From positions 945,239,195 through 945,303,194 of the forward strand of contig OY728120.1 of the NCBI GenBank assembly GCA_963277665.1: a stretch of 64,000 nt of DNA. Reading direction: 5' to 3'. The notes under the pieces are model-generated. The model saw only the letters and a program-made list of their open reading frames with translations. It ran no database searches and had not been told where the DNA came from. Origin of the DNA: Viscum album (lineage: Eukaryota > Streptophyta > Magnoliopsida > Santalales > Viscaceae). Made by a program: the position numbers and the translations under genes. Positions 10,188-22,421 of this stretch are shown here, piece after piece; position 1 is the first letter of the stretch; each line of letters starts with the position of its first letter.

Positions 10188-12270
10188 TGTAACACCCTAA
10201 TATTTCATAGTACATTATCTCATTAATGTAACTCAATATCTTGTGCTACATGCAACACCAAGTTCAAGCGCTCCAAAACTTATCAAACAAACCGTACAAA
10301 AAGCAGTTATGAATAGTATTAACTGTATTTTGAAATATTTTATACTCTATATAATTTTATCACCCATATTATTTGTTTCTTAGACAAAATATAAGAACAA
10401 ATTCATTTTTTCAGAGAAAAGAAGTATTTTTCAAAAAAAAATGCAATTTTACCACCTTTTAATGGAGAACCCTTTTTTAAAACCTATATTTGACACTTTT
10501 ATATTATAAATATAATGAAATTAAGTTCTTCTTTAGAAGTGGGACATAAAACTTTAGTTTGGATAATTTTTTGGTACTTTTCTGATAACTTTAATATTTT
10601 GATGAATAGTGAAAATTACTATGTTTTAATTGAAAACAACTTTTTGAATCAAAATAATTTATGGGGTTAAATTATGAATTTGAATGGTTTTTAAGTATAA
10701 TTAGATTATAATTTTATTATTTAATACAATTTAGGTCATTGTAAAAAATTTCACATTTAAATTTGTCATAAACACAAGTCAATGTCTTTATAGTTTTTAC
10801 TTTTTAAAAAACCCTCTTTTTTGTTTTGACAAATGGGATTAATTTAAAATTAATAAATGAAACATATATGTTTTTAATTTTGTAAAATATACTTCATTTT
10901 TGAATTTTTATTATCAAAATTATCTTATGGGGATGTTTTGGTATTTTTCTGAAAACATTAAATGTTTCATGAATAGTGAGAAACATTGCGTTATTATTTA
11001 AAATTGATTATTTTATTTAAATAATTATTTATTTTATTTTATTTATTTTAAGTATATATATATACATATAATACCTATATAAGTTCAATGTAATTCATTG
11101 GAGTCATTTTACAATAAAATTAGATGTAAAAAAATTTTATTGGACCTTTTAACCTCTTTTACCCACCTTCTAGCCACATTAGAAAATTTGCATAAAACAT
11201 AATTTTACCGCTTATGTGAGTTGAATTTAAAAACACCAAGAGACACATTTTAAATTAGTAAGTAAATTTTGGTTTAATAAGATGAAAATAATTTTTGATG
11301 AATAGTGACTTTTGACTTATTTACCACGGTTAAAAGTAAATAGGGCAATTAAGTGTAAAATTGATATTATAACTACCCTAAAACATGTACTAATTCTATT
11401 GGATAAATGTAATTCGACCAAAAACAACCTTACAAATAAAATTTGTCCTTTTTGATCCACTTGGATTATATTAGAACATTTATTATTATTTTATTTAAAT
11501 AAGAGACAAAAGTGTTAAATTCAATGTTTAATAACTAAACTATTTTTAATATAGGGTCATACAAAAGATAAATTAGAATATAAATATTCATTAGAAATAT
11601 AAAAATATTTCCTATATTATGGTATTTTATTTATAATTTTTATACATTAAATAATTAAATTTATTTATGACACAATGATGATGCAGTAATTACCTTATTA
11701 ATGAAAGAGTCAATTAAATGGTATTATAAATATTACAATAAATATAATTTCAATGCTTTTATGAAATCCAAGAATTTTATAAGTGAATAAGACATGTTAT
11801 GGTTGATTAAATGTATCGTTTTTTAAGTAATCGAGTTGAGATGATTTCACAAAAACCAAACACCAAATAGTGTCAAAATTGACATAAATTATTTCTTTAT
11901 AAAAATACTATATTATGGGTTGATATAATATTCCTAAAAATATATGGTTTGGAAAAATGGTGAAAATAATATTATTTATGTCATTAATTAACCACTTTAA
12001 GTTCTCTTTAAAGTTTAGAGTATGTTTATTAACCATATAGTGTAAGAATACGAGAAGATGCGGTAAAAGTTAATCTATTTAACTGAGTTAAATCTATAAG
12101 ATAAGGTTAAAATGGTAACCTAAACTTTTATAAAACCAATTGGTTGAGAGGTTTTCGACCAATACCCATATTATCCTCTAAATAAATTATTTAGGATCCA
12201 TTAGAAACCGAAAATGATTTTATTATAAAATAATATTTCAAGCCTTTCCTAAAGTGACCCTCACCTCTCT

Positions 12271-12278
12271 TATAAAAG
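12271..12278 (+). promoter_or_regulatory. LTR3 TATA box
   Basis: TATAAAAG in the same context as 5419. The donor-like AG/GTAATA follows 177 bases later at 12447/12448. Confidence 0.7.
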
Positions 12279-12447
12279 GGTACTTCACCTTCTATTACTT
12301 TCACACCTCCAAATCCCTTTGGCTCATGAAACCCCTTCCAAAATATCCTCTCAAATATCCTACCTTCAAACAAGATGCCTTAATGTTATCATAAATCCAA
12401 CCTAAAGAGCCCTTTTGTTCAACTCAAAAGTAAACACCGAAGAAGAG

Positions 12448-14386
12448 GTAATAATTTCACCACACTCTTTCAAGTTCTTTTCTTCTTCCACTTCCTCTTT
12501 CATTATTATTTCCAAACCAAAATAATAACTCCAGTACCTCCTACATATTTTGGTGTTATTATAAATATTTTACAACCATATTCTTTATTTTATCCATCAT
12601 AAAAATGAAAAAGTCACCATACGTGGGTACATACGGTTTACCGTCTCCACGTCGTGGTGTAGTTTGTTATTCAAACACTTCATTATTTGGATGTATATAA
12701 TAATGAGTATAACTGATATAAATAAGAAATATAACATTTTAATGAATCTGTATATATGATATACCATCCAATTACATACAATTTCACTATCAATATAATG
12801 ATATTGTCGCTCGTGCGTACGTACGGATTACCGTCTCCACGATGCGTTGAGATTCATTCCCATGTTCACCATTCAACAAAGACTATAAAAATATATATTA
12901 TTAATAATCATTTAATATATGACATAATAATTATACTGGAGATATTTATTTATATATTTATTTATTTATTTACTTACATATATCTTACTCACATACTTTT
13001 GTTCAATATGATATGAAAAAGGAAACAGTGTTTATGCGTACACACGACATACCATCTCCATAAACGGTTCCTTACATTTCATATATCTATCTATTATAAA
13101 TATTTATATTTTAAATATATTTGATATATAAATCAAGTTTTATATTCTAGGATTATTTAAATCCTGATCAAAATGATATGATCAAGCATAACAAGTTAAA
13201 ACATATATGATAAAGAAAGCGATTATTACCCAATATGTTAATTAAACATGGAAATAATTATTAAAGGGGTAGTATAATGTAATAAATGAATCATGTATGA
13301 TGTAATAAATATGAATATGGTTCTGTTATAATTTAATAACATATTATTATCATTATACAGGAGGTTAAACGTACCCTCGACCAAAGGAAAGTGAAAGGTA
13401 AGGGTTAATTCCTTAATCTCATTATTATTCAAGATTGTTTATGGGTAAGATTTTAATGGGAAATATTTATTTTCCATGTCCATGCTTCATAAAAGGGTTT
13501 CCAAAGGGATTCATTTTTAGGGACTTTTATTAAAGCATCATTTTAAATGTTTTAAATATTTATTCTTCTAAATCATTCCCATTAATGTCTATGTTTTCAA
13601 AATGGATTTTTTAAGGATTTATTTATATGGACATGAATGTTTTTAAAATTTTAATTCCATTAAAAAGTTTCAAAGGGTTATGGGACACTTTCACTCAAAA
13701 ATGTCTTTAATGTCTTCATTTCTAAATTGTGTGACTTTTAAATGTTTTCATGAAAAATAGATATTTCTCTTAAATACTTTTACAAATTATTTTCATCTAT
13801 GACAACATCCTTTGATGGATTTTAAACTTGTTTGAAGTTGATTTATTGATATAAAAATCATCCATATTGTATTGAAGGTTTTGTGATATGTTTGAATGTG
13901 GATGTTTTATTTTTGTACCATTCATAGTTTATGGATAATGTATTTACATTTATTATGCTAGTTTTAATATTAATGTTTATGTTATGTATAAACCTTTTCA
14001 TATGAGGAATGCATTGTACTTAGTAAGTGACGGGTATAGCCCGTTATAGCTCCTCGATGCATCAGTAGGTATCATGAGACAAACTAGTGTCTTGGCACAA
14101 GGCCTTGACTATGTGGTTATGAAGTCGGACATTATGCATTCTATCATTATGAAATTGGATATTGATATTACATGTGATTATTTGACTTCTAGAATATCCA
14201 TGTGAATAAGTAAGTGGAATTATTTAATTTACCTTTTATATATTATGCTAAAGTTTATGTTTAAAATAATTTCTTTAGTTTTATACATTTCCTTAATTTT
14301 TTATGCTTATTTATGAAATTTTCTGCTATGTTGTTATCATTACTAAGCATCTGAGATCTCCCCTTTCTATGTTTTATTTTTTCCAG
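12448..14386 (+). other. Predicted intron inside LTR3
   Basis: Donor-like GTAATA at 12448 and pyrimidine-rich acceptor ending CCAG at 14386, equivalent to the pair in LTR2. A branch-like TTACTAAGC lies about 45 bases upstream of the acceptor. Confidence 0.4.
12621..13069 (+). repeat. Three spaced hairpin motifs (LTR3)
   Basis: Copies lie at about 12621-12656 (ACGG-ttta-CCGT), 12812-12846 (ACGG-atta-CCGT, best copy) and 13034-13069 (decayed). Order and spacing match LTR2. Confidence 0.6.
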
Positions 14387-14623
14387 GGTGCGAAGAAGTA
14401 TATTATGACTGACCTATAGAGATAATCTAAGGAATATAATTGTTGTAAATGGAGACAATGTTGTATTATTTTTTCATTTTATGATGTAATGTAACATTCA
14501 TTTATGTAACCTATATTTCAACACTGCTAAACCGATCGATCCTTCGGGAAATGATTCCTTGTAATCATGTAAAAATATTAAAATAATGCACCGAATTTGG
14601 GTAACTGGGGTTGGGGCATTGCA

Positions 14624-16250
14624 GGTATTATAAATAATAGTTAATTAAATTAAATAGTATGATAAAAACACTCTTACTTAAATATAAATAATAAAATAAC
14701 ATTATTATGTCATTGAAAATTTTTAATTGTCAGAAATTATTGTATGCATTTCAACCCACTGTTTTTTTTAATAAATGAGGATTTTTAAAGATAAAAATTA
14801 AATTCCTTGCATTTAGTGAATTATTCTGATAAAGTAAACTAAAATTTTTAAATAGAAAAAAAATTACGATTTGTTGAATTTATGATAATTTTCTAAGATA
14901 AATTATTTTCTCGTGAATAGTAAGAATAAAGATTGGTTTTTCTAGTATGTTTAATGACTTAATAATTGTTTCATAAATATGTAATAATTGATTATCCACA
15001 ATCCAAGACCTAAAATATGTTATTATATAGGTATAAATTATTTTAATGGATTTTAATCAATTTCCAAACCCATAATTTACTTTCTAAAGTCTAAATTGGA
15101 ATCATTGACTTTAAAAACCATATTTTACATTTCCATGAAAAAATAAGTAACATAATATGATGATGGGTTCTTGTGGGTTAAAATAACATAAAATATGTTC
15201 CAAATGTCCAAAAAATAGTAAAATTCATGGGTATTCCAATGGTTTTTCTTCTCTTGAAGCCTCGATTTCCAAGGCCTATATTTGGAAAATGTTAAAAAAA
15301 ATCCTCCACTTTTGCTACAAATACCCACCCATTTCACATGTCATATTCATTGCCAATTTGTACTTCATAAATTTATTGTATTTTTTACTCCCAATTTCCC
15401 CACTAAAGTGTTTTAAAGCCCTTAATTTTTCATTCATCAAGGTCCCACAGAAACTCTTCATAGTATGGGAATTATCCTTATTTTCTCTTTAATTCAAGAT
15501 CCACTTTTTTATATGTCTCCAAAGTGTTATAATAACTATCTATTTTTACATTATTTTTACACCCCTACTTAAAAATTACGTTTTATCAATGGGATAACAT
15601 TTTCCCCTACCATTTTACCCTTTTCCAAAACAAGGTTTTATACATTTTATGATGCTGAATTTACTTCTCAAAATTTCACTATCTATTTAAGAAATCATAT
15701 TTTATTTTTTTCTTGAATTAAAAAACTAAATTTTTTATTGGTATATTGACCTATTTATAAAAATTATTTATTTTATTTGAGAAATTACACATAATAAACC
15801 TACTATCCATTTTTTTAGGCTAAAAATGACGTAGCAATCATGTATGTTAGAACTTCAATACACCATGATCTTGATAAGAATCCTATTGGTTAATATATAT
15901 GAGTTATTAAAGAACTAATTTATTATGATCTATTTAGATCATATGGAATCAACACATATTAACAGTGTGTCCTAATAGTACTCAAATTACATGGGTATAT
16001 AATTTAATCTCCAGATATGACATGTTTTATGATACCTTGGTTAATAACCTCGGTAATTTTCATTTACTATAGATTCATGACTAAATATGGGGATATGCAT
16101 ATGAATGTATAAATTAAATTTCATATCCATATTTCCTTATTATGATTCATGTTTTTTTATTATGATATTCCTTTCATTCCTTTTCTATTTCCTTAATGAC
16201 ATTCCCCATGTTCATATTGATATTCCTCATGACCACATGGAAATTTTTTT
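14624..16250 (+). repeat. E-family LTR, left piece (host repeat G)
   Basis: Read on the + strand, this stretch aligns with the reverse complement of E's LTRs. The start (GGTATTAT...AAACACTCTTA) matches the reverse of about 31320-31370. The part near 15300-15460 matches the promoter and first 150 bases after it (AAATACCCAC, then GAAACTCTTCA). The part at 16010-16240 matches the reverse of 22650-22900 (GACATGTTTTA, ACCTTGG, TTGATATTCCTCATGA). It is cut on the left by the family B array and on the right by element C. It has no gene; the short ORFs here are not conserved. Confidence 0.7.
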
Positions 16251-18725
16251 TGTAATATCCATGATTTTTTGAGGTATTAATTTTTTTAAATTTGGTCTTG
16301 AATTTAACCTTCGATATTCCTTGATTTTTTTTTGTGAAAAATGGAAATTTTGGAGTTGGCAGTAGTTGGCACATAGTCTTCATGCTGTTTGGGGAAACTG
16401 TGTTCCCTCGCCAAAGAAGCCAAGTGGAAAATGATCATATTAGATAGTAGTGACCACATGATTAAGGAATAGTTTGGGAAATAGTACATGATAAGAGTGC
16501 AGGTTGTTTCTCTTAGACAGTGAGGTATTTACGGTTTACATACGGTTTTGAAAATTTTTTATTCTAACCATATGACCTTTCCATGTCATTAAAAGTGGAA
16601 AATTACATTCTTTCCCTATTTATATTTAACCCTAAAATACCTCTACTCCAAACCATGTGCTATTTTAAACCTTGAGAGCTTCCTTTAAACCTTATTAGAG
16701 GATTTAATTATAAATATTTGTGTGATTTTTGTGTGGATTAATTAAGAAATCATCAAGTAAGCCTCTTTTATCTCAGTTTATAATTTCTACTAGGGTTTAT
16801 TTACCTCCCTCATTGGGTTTTCCTTTTTCAATTGTTTTTTGACCAAATGAGTATTTGATCCTGTGTTTATTTGGGAAATATTGATTGTTATTGTTTTATT
16901 ATTATTTTATATGGTCTTGTGGTGGTGTGGTTGTGGTTTCACACTCGATTTAAGAAGTTTATAAGTGTGAGGTAGGTGTCTCCATATATTTACATTATTA
17001 TATGATTGTATATTTCTTGATCGGTTGGTTAAATGTGTTCTATGGATTGTTTTTGTTGTTTAAATATGATTTTGAAATATTTTGGGATGGACATGTAATG
17101 AAAATGGGTTTTCAAAAGAAAATTGGGTGTGTTTCCTATATTTTTTATTATGGTTTTTCTTGGATATGTTTTATGCCATGTGTGAAATGTTAAAAATGTG
17201 TTTTAAAATATATTTAATGTTGAAAATGTGTGGAAAGTGGATTTTCAAAGAGAAATGGATTTTTTCTTTTTGATTTTTTCTTTTTCACCAAAAATGTGGT
17301 TTTGAAATATGAAATTTATTTGAAGCATGTTATAAATTGAATTTGATGTGATTATGTATTTGAATATGGATTTTCCCAAGGAAATAGTTGGATTCCATAG
17401 GTGTTCTTCTTGTTTTATTTCCAAATCGGTTGTATAGATTGATCAAGTAGTACCAAATATATTTCCAAATATTTTTGGTGTGTCAATGAAATGGAAGGTG
17501 GATTTGTTTTTGGAAAATGGTGGTTTCCATATGGATTTTTATCATAGGATAAAATTGAATTGTTAAAGTTGTGATTTAATTATGTGATATGGATTTTTGG
17601 CATGTTTAGGTGAACATGACGATTCATTTCATATGTAAAATGGAATTTGATCATAAAGAAAATCATGGGTATCTAGGTTGGGTGAACTAGAACTAGTATT
17701 CTAGTTTATTAGGAAGTGGTCGAGGACCGAATTCATCTATTAGGATTGACGATTACAACACTAACTGAACATATGATATGATCAGACCCCACTAGACCTT
17801 TGGATGCAATACACTCTAGTGGATCACGCACAGTAACACTGCTAGTTTTGTATTATGACATGGAGACCGTTATACCTTGGGATGCATTCTCCTCTAGTGG
17901 ATCATTCAAAAGGATGCTGTTCATAGTTGAGTTAGAGGATTTTGATCACTATGGTATGAGGTTCTTAAATCCCCACTTGTGCTAATTACTTATAGGTATT
18001 TTACCCTGGTTCTGTCTTGTGATATGTTTCTCATGTGATGTGGTTCTATATTTCAGCATACAGTGTACCTTTTATAAATTTATTATTTCATGCATTCTTA
18101 TTTGTGAAAAAATATTATCCTTAAAAAATGTTTCTTTATAACGTTTTACTTAAAAAAATTATTCAAAACGTTTCAAATAATATTATTGAAATGTACATGT
18201 TGATTTGTGTTCTAATGTTGTAGCATAGAATATTTCATTTGGGTGGAATCCTGCTGAGCTTTGGATCACCCCCTACATACACATTTGGGTTTATGTAGAC
18301 TTTGTTATGCATGAAACAGGTAAAGGTAATATGTTTTTTGGGGGTGATGGTGGATATGATTACTAGTGTTCCACTTCTTGTAGGTGTTGATGGTGGTGGC
18401 ATGAGGGTGATGTCCCTTTTTTCCTGGTGGTTTGTTTTGGGATATTTTTTTGTTCTCGTTCCATTTTAGTAATTTTGGTTTTGTTTGAAGTTGTAATCTT
18501 TTAGCCACACAATTGTTGTATCTTTTTTTGTTATGATTATTAGTTATGTGTTTTTTATTTCTCATTGGTTGTTTATAATTAAAAAATGGGTTAAATAATA
18601 CCCAATGTATATTGTTGATACCTAGGCACTACATTCCATCCCATGGGGATCGAAAATTCCATTCAAGCCATGCCATGAGCTGAGACGGGTGTCGGGTGAG
18701 ATGGAACCTCAGATTGGTTCATGAA
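16251..18725 (+). repeat. 5' LTR of element C
   Basis: Begins TGTAATATCC and ends just before the primer site. It pairs with 33190-34839 plus 45474-46164, for example the CATGATTTT start and the tail GGGTGTCGGGTNRGATGGAACC. A TATA-like TATAAATAT near 16710 is followed by GTAAGC near 16756. The CTGAGC...CACCCCCTAC block near 18250-18275 resembles the A/B LTR tail. Short ORFs at 17002-17273 and 17800-17985 lie inside the LTR and are not shared with the other copy. Confidence 0.8.
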
Positions 18726-18729
18726 AAAA

Positions 18730-18740
18730 TGGTATTAGAG
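18730..18740 (+). other. Primer-binding site of element C
   Basis: TGGTATTAGAG differs from TGGTATCAGAG by one C-to-T change, which also occurred independently at F's site (42680-42690). Confidence 0.75.
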
Positions 18741-19284
18741 AATATTTCACTCTTTTGTTCCATGTTATTTAGGATGAGTCTGTATAGACTACACTAGTAA
18801 TTTCATGGATTAAGGTACTGGTTTTGAGTGGGGTGTCTACCCAGTACTCCTCATGATATAACTCAAGTCTCCATGGGATATTGGGATTCGATTTTACTTT
18901 TATAAATGTGAGACGTAGAGGCTGCAAACAATATATGGACACTGGGTGGGGGTGGATTGATTCAGTTGACTTGTTATTGTAATGTATTTTTTATGTTTCT
19001 ATTTATGAAATTGTTTCAGATTTTTTTTTATTGCTATAAATTTATAGAATGGTTGCATTTAGTGGTTCCTTTTAGAAATTGATTGATGTAGTAAAATGTC
19101 CACTTAGAAAATTCATCTAAAACTGTGGGAAGGGTTCAGAGAGATTTCTCCCTCAAAAATCGAATAGATATTAGAGGGATTAGGGGTTCGGACTATCTAA
19201 TATTTGGGTCAGGGAGTGAGATCGAGTCCTGATCAAGTTGGAGAAACTAAACCAGGCTCTGGAAGGGATAAAGATCAGGAGTTT

Positions 19285-20000
19285 CTAGAGAACAAGCCAC
19301 CTTCTTTCTAGGGTTACATGAAACCTGATAAAGTAAAGTAGTTGATTGTTAAGATAGAGAGTATTTTTGAGTTTCATGATACTCTTGATGTAGTCAGGGT
19401 AAAATTTTCTTCTTTTACATTGGAAGGTCTCCTTCAGAGGTGTTGGGACTCTGTGGTGCATGCTAGAAAGCCTGACCAAATGGGTTGGATGGATTTCATG
19501 GAGGTCTACCAAGTGTAGTATTTTCCTAATATTTTGGCCTTCACTATGTTATGATGTTTTTTTAGCTTATCCACAGAAACTAGACAGTAAAAGAGTATGC
19601 TAACCACATTATAGAGTTAGTTCAGTATACACCAAACATCGTTTCCAATGATCAGGTGAAGGATCAAAAGATTGATATGGGGTTCCAAATAAAAATACGA
19701 TCTCAAGACTTTTTGTACAAATTGAATACATATTATGTGGTTATTGATCATTATATGATGGTAAAAATTTATCAGACAGGAAATAGTAGTTTCTATGGAG
19801 AAGATTCATAAGTGGGAAGTGGTAGTTTATCTAAGAGGAAAAGGAAGAGGGCTGAGTAGGGGAAGAAAGAGCTGTTAGTTACGGTCATCCTTCCCGACTA
19901 TGTTCATATATATCTTCCGATGCTGGGTCAGATGTGTTCCATAATAGTTGGAAGGTAGGAAACATGCGGTCTACATGTTTATATTCACCGATACATTTCT
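19285..20000 (+). pseudogene. gag remnant of element C
   Basis: Plus-strand translation near 19340-19500 reads as the retrotransposon gag capsid: FEFHDTLDVV, KFSSFTLEG and WDSVVHA resemble the usual conserved F..A.YxL...A..WW region. The following 19500-19800 keeps the arrangement with many stops (for example TAG at 19516). Zinc knuckles expected near 19900-20030 are not clearly preserved. The minus-strand ORF at 19285-19512 is only a shadow. Confidence 0.6.
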
Positions 20001-20289
20001 ATCTATGTGGATATATAGGTAACTTGAATGCTTTTTCATGGTGGTATTCCCATATCAGAGTGGTTTCGGATCTATAGCTTTCAAAGGGATTTGATCCCGT
20101 TTAGAACCATCTTAGAAAATGTGTTCATGGTTTAGTGTTCATAGAGGTAGGGTTGGATATTCTTCTAGGTATATTCAAATCATGGAATAGCTATAAGCTA
20201 GAGTTCATTCTCAAGAACAGGTAGAGAAGATGCAACATCACACCGTGGACCGAGCTCCAAGGAAACAGGATGTAAGGCCTATAATAGTT

Positions 20290-22421
20290 TGAGTTACCCT
20301 TCTTATTTCATTATCTTTAGCATTCGTTCTATTTGATATTGGTGCTTTAGTTTCATTTATTTATTCCTATCTTGTGTATGTGTAAGAGTTTCTAATTGAG
20401 TTATACCATATGCGATTGAATTGGTTATAATGCATGGTAAGAAGGGAGATAAGGTTTTTAGGTTTCCATCATGTGCACTAACTATGTTAGGGGTCAAGAT
20501 AGAATGTGGTATTCTAGTTTTAGGGATTCACCTACTTAACGTGATTTGAATTGTGGATTTAATGTTTTATTTCCAAATAAAAGTTGGTTTTTATCGATGG
20601 TGAGTGAGTTTCAAGGGACCTGATTGAAGTACCCAAGTTTTTCAAAGATAATGAGGTCATTGGTCGTGTTTTGTTGGACCACCACTTCTAGAATTGGGTA
20701 ACCTCATTTTTTATATTCCATACCTCTTATTAGAGGACGAATATGGTGCTCTTGGAGGTGGATTACCTCATGTGGTGGATGATTTACCATAGGTTTTTCT
20801 CTAGTGTTTCTCGTGTTTTCCTCCAGAGTGGGATGATGAGGTCACTATAGATTTAGCATCAGGAACACAGGTGTTATCCCTTACCTCATATCATATTGAT
20901 CCCATCGAGTTGAGGGAATTAAAGTTATATCTAGATCATTTGGAATCCTAAGTATTTATTTACTTGAGAATCTCACCTTGTCCCAACCAATATATATTTT
21001 AAAAATAGTCATATTGATCTCTCTAATTGTGAATTGATTACATAAAGATGAATAAGGAAACAATTAAAAATACGGAACCTTTTCCCAGAATTGATAAACA
21101 TTTGGATCAACTTAAGGGGGTCTGGTTTTAAAAAAATTGATCATCATTTTGGGTATCACCAAGTTATATTTATAGAGGAGGATATTCTGAAAACAACCTT
21201 ATAAAGTACATATGGCCATATTGAGTATAGTTTCATGACTTTTGGGTTGAAAAAACTCTCATGGTCATTATGTCACTCATGAATATGGTGTTCCCCCAAT
21301 AGCTCGATTCCTTTGTTTTGGTAATTGTGGAGAGCATTTGAATCTATTAAAAGAATAAGGAAGAGTATGATCATCTTTTGATGATTGTTTGAGGAACCAT
21401 TTAGGATCATCGTCTCTATGAAATTTTTTCTATTTGCACATTATGGATCAGGAATGAGATGTTTTTGTTCAATGTTATCTCAGAACATTGGGTTTTTTGG
21501 GACCTTGATAAGATCAGTGCAGATATGTCTTGGGAATAATTGATGATTTTATTAAATATCCAGAGATTTTTTGGATTTTTAGGGTATTATGGGAATTTAA
21601 TTCAAGATTTCTCTTAAATTTCTTCATACATGAAATCCCATACCCAAAAAAGGGTAAAGTTTGAGAGAATCCCAGAGTGTCTGACATCCTTTGAGGAGGT
21701 AAAGTGGTAGAATATCAAAACCTCTCAACTAATATTTTCAGAATCCAGATATGGAGATTTTCTCTACAGTGATGCTTAAGGTATGGTTCTTGGGTGTGTG
21801 ATGATGGAGGATAATCATGTATTGTCTTATGGTTCTCATTATCTCTAAATATATGAATGGAATTACCCAACCCATGGCATAGAGTTAGTAGTAATGATGA
21901 ATCCCTTGAATAAGTGGTTCTATTATCTTTTTAGGGAAAATATTGTTGTTAATTCAGATCATAATATTTTGTCTTCTATATTAACCAAGAAATAATTTAA
22001 TTTAAGGTAGAATCATTGGTTAGAGTACCATTAGGGGCTCGATTTTTATAAAGTCTACACCTTGGGAAATGGTAAATGTGGTGGAAGATTCCTTGAGTGG
22101 GAAAGTGACAGTTTAGGAATTGAAAGAGTCTATAGATGCGTAGAAATTGAAGAGGAGTTTTACTCATATGCATCTAAAAGACATGCAGAATATAGAAGGT
22201 CTATTCCTGACCAGTGTTCAATTTGCACCTTCCCTTCTGGATATGATTGGAAAGATCAACTGAGTGATGAGTTGTGCTAGCGTTATATACAATTCTTAAA
22301 TTGTGGAGAGGTTCCAAATGAATAGTATTTGTCCCCTGAAGAAGATTTGATCTTTAAATGTCATTTCATGGTGCCGTTAATGTTGTACAAGGTGGTGATG
22401 TAAGATATCCACCTGTCTCAG
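20290..22421 (+). pseudogene. pol remnant of element C: protease, RT, RNase H, start of integrase
   Basis: Protease near 20320-20400 has FDIGA where the family has F-D-(S/T)-G-A, so the residue after the catalytic Asp is changed. RT runs from about 20820 (DLASGTQV, equivalent of DLxPGTxP). It includes PFPRIDKHLDQLKG near 21090-21120 and a HYE(Y)-FGL-like stretch near 21210-21250; the YxDD box is not recognisable near 21330. RNase H follows (GYYGNFIQDF near 21580, SDA near 21770, NYPTHGIELVV near 21860-21900). The integrase zinc-binding region begins after about 22280 and is cut by E at 22421. Numerous stops and frameshifts. Confidence 0.7.

Larger units (their letters stand above)
1..14623 (+). 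mobile_element. Family B tandem LTR-retrotransposon array (non-autonomous)
   Basis: Three internal regions and three LTRs of one family alternate in the same orientation: internal (1-632, partial), LTR 3' fragment (634-966), internal (967-3338), LTR (3339-7811), internal (7812-10187), LTR (10188-14623). LTRs begin TGTAACACC and end near GGGGCATTRCA. Each complete internal region runs from an initiator-Met primer site to a purine tract abutting the next LTR. The array continues left of the window. Neighbouring units share an LTR, as expected from unequal recombination rather than independent insertions. No pol coding is present. Its right flank (from 14624) is the interior of an E-family LTR, so the array sits inside that older repeat. 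Confidence 0.85.
10188..14623 (+). repeat. Family B complete LTR (LTR3), right end of the array
   Basis: About 4.44 kb, TGTAACACC to GGGGCATTGCA. It aligns with LTR2 throughout. The five bases after the end (GGTAT, 14624-14628) would be the target duplication, but its partner lies outside the window. Confidence 0.85.

Noticed and set aside
17002..17273. Overlapping hydrophobic ORFs
   Set aside because: They lie inside C's 5' LTR, are T-rich by composition, and are not shared with the 3' LTR copy.
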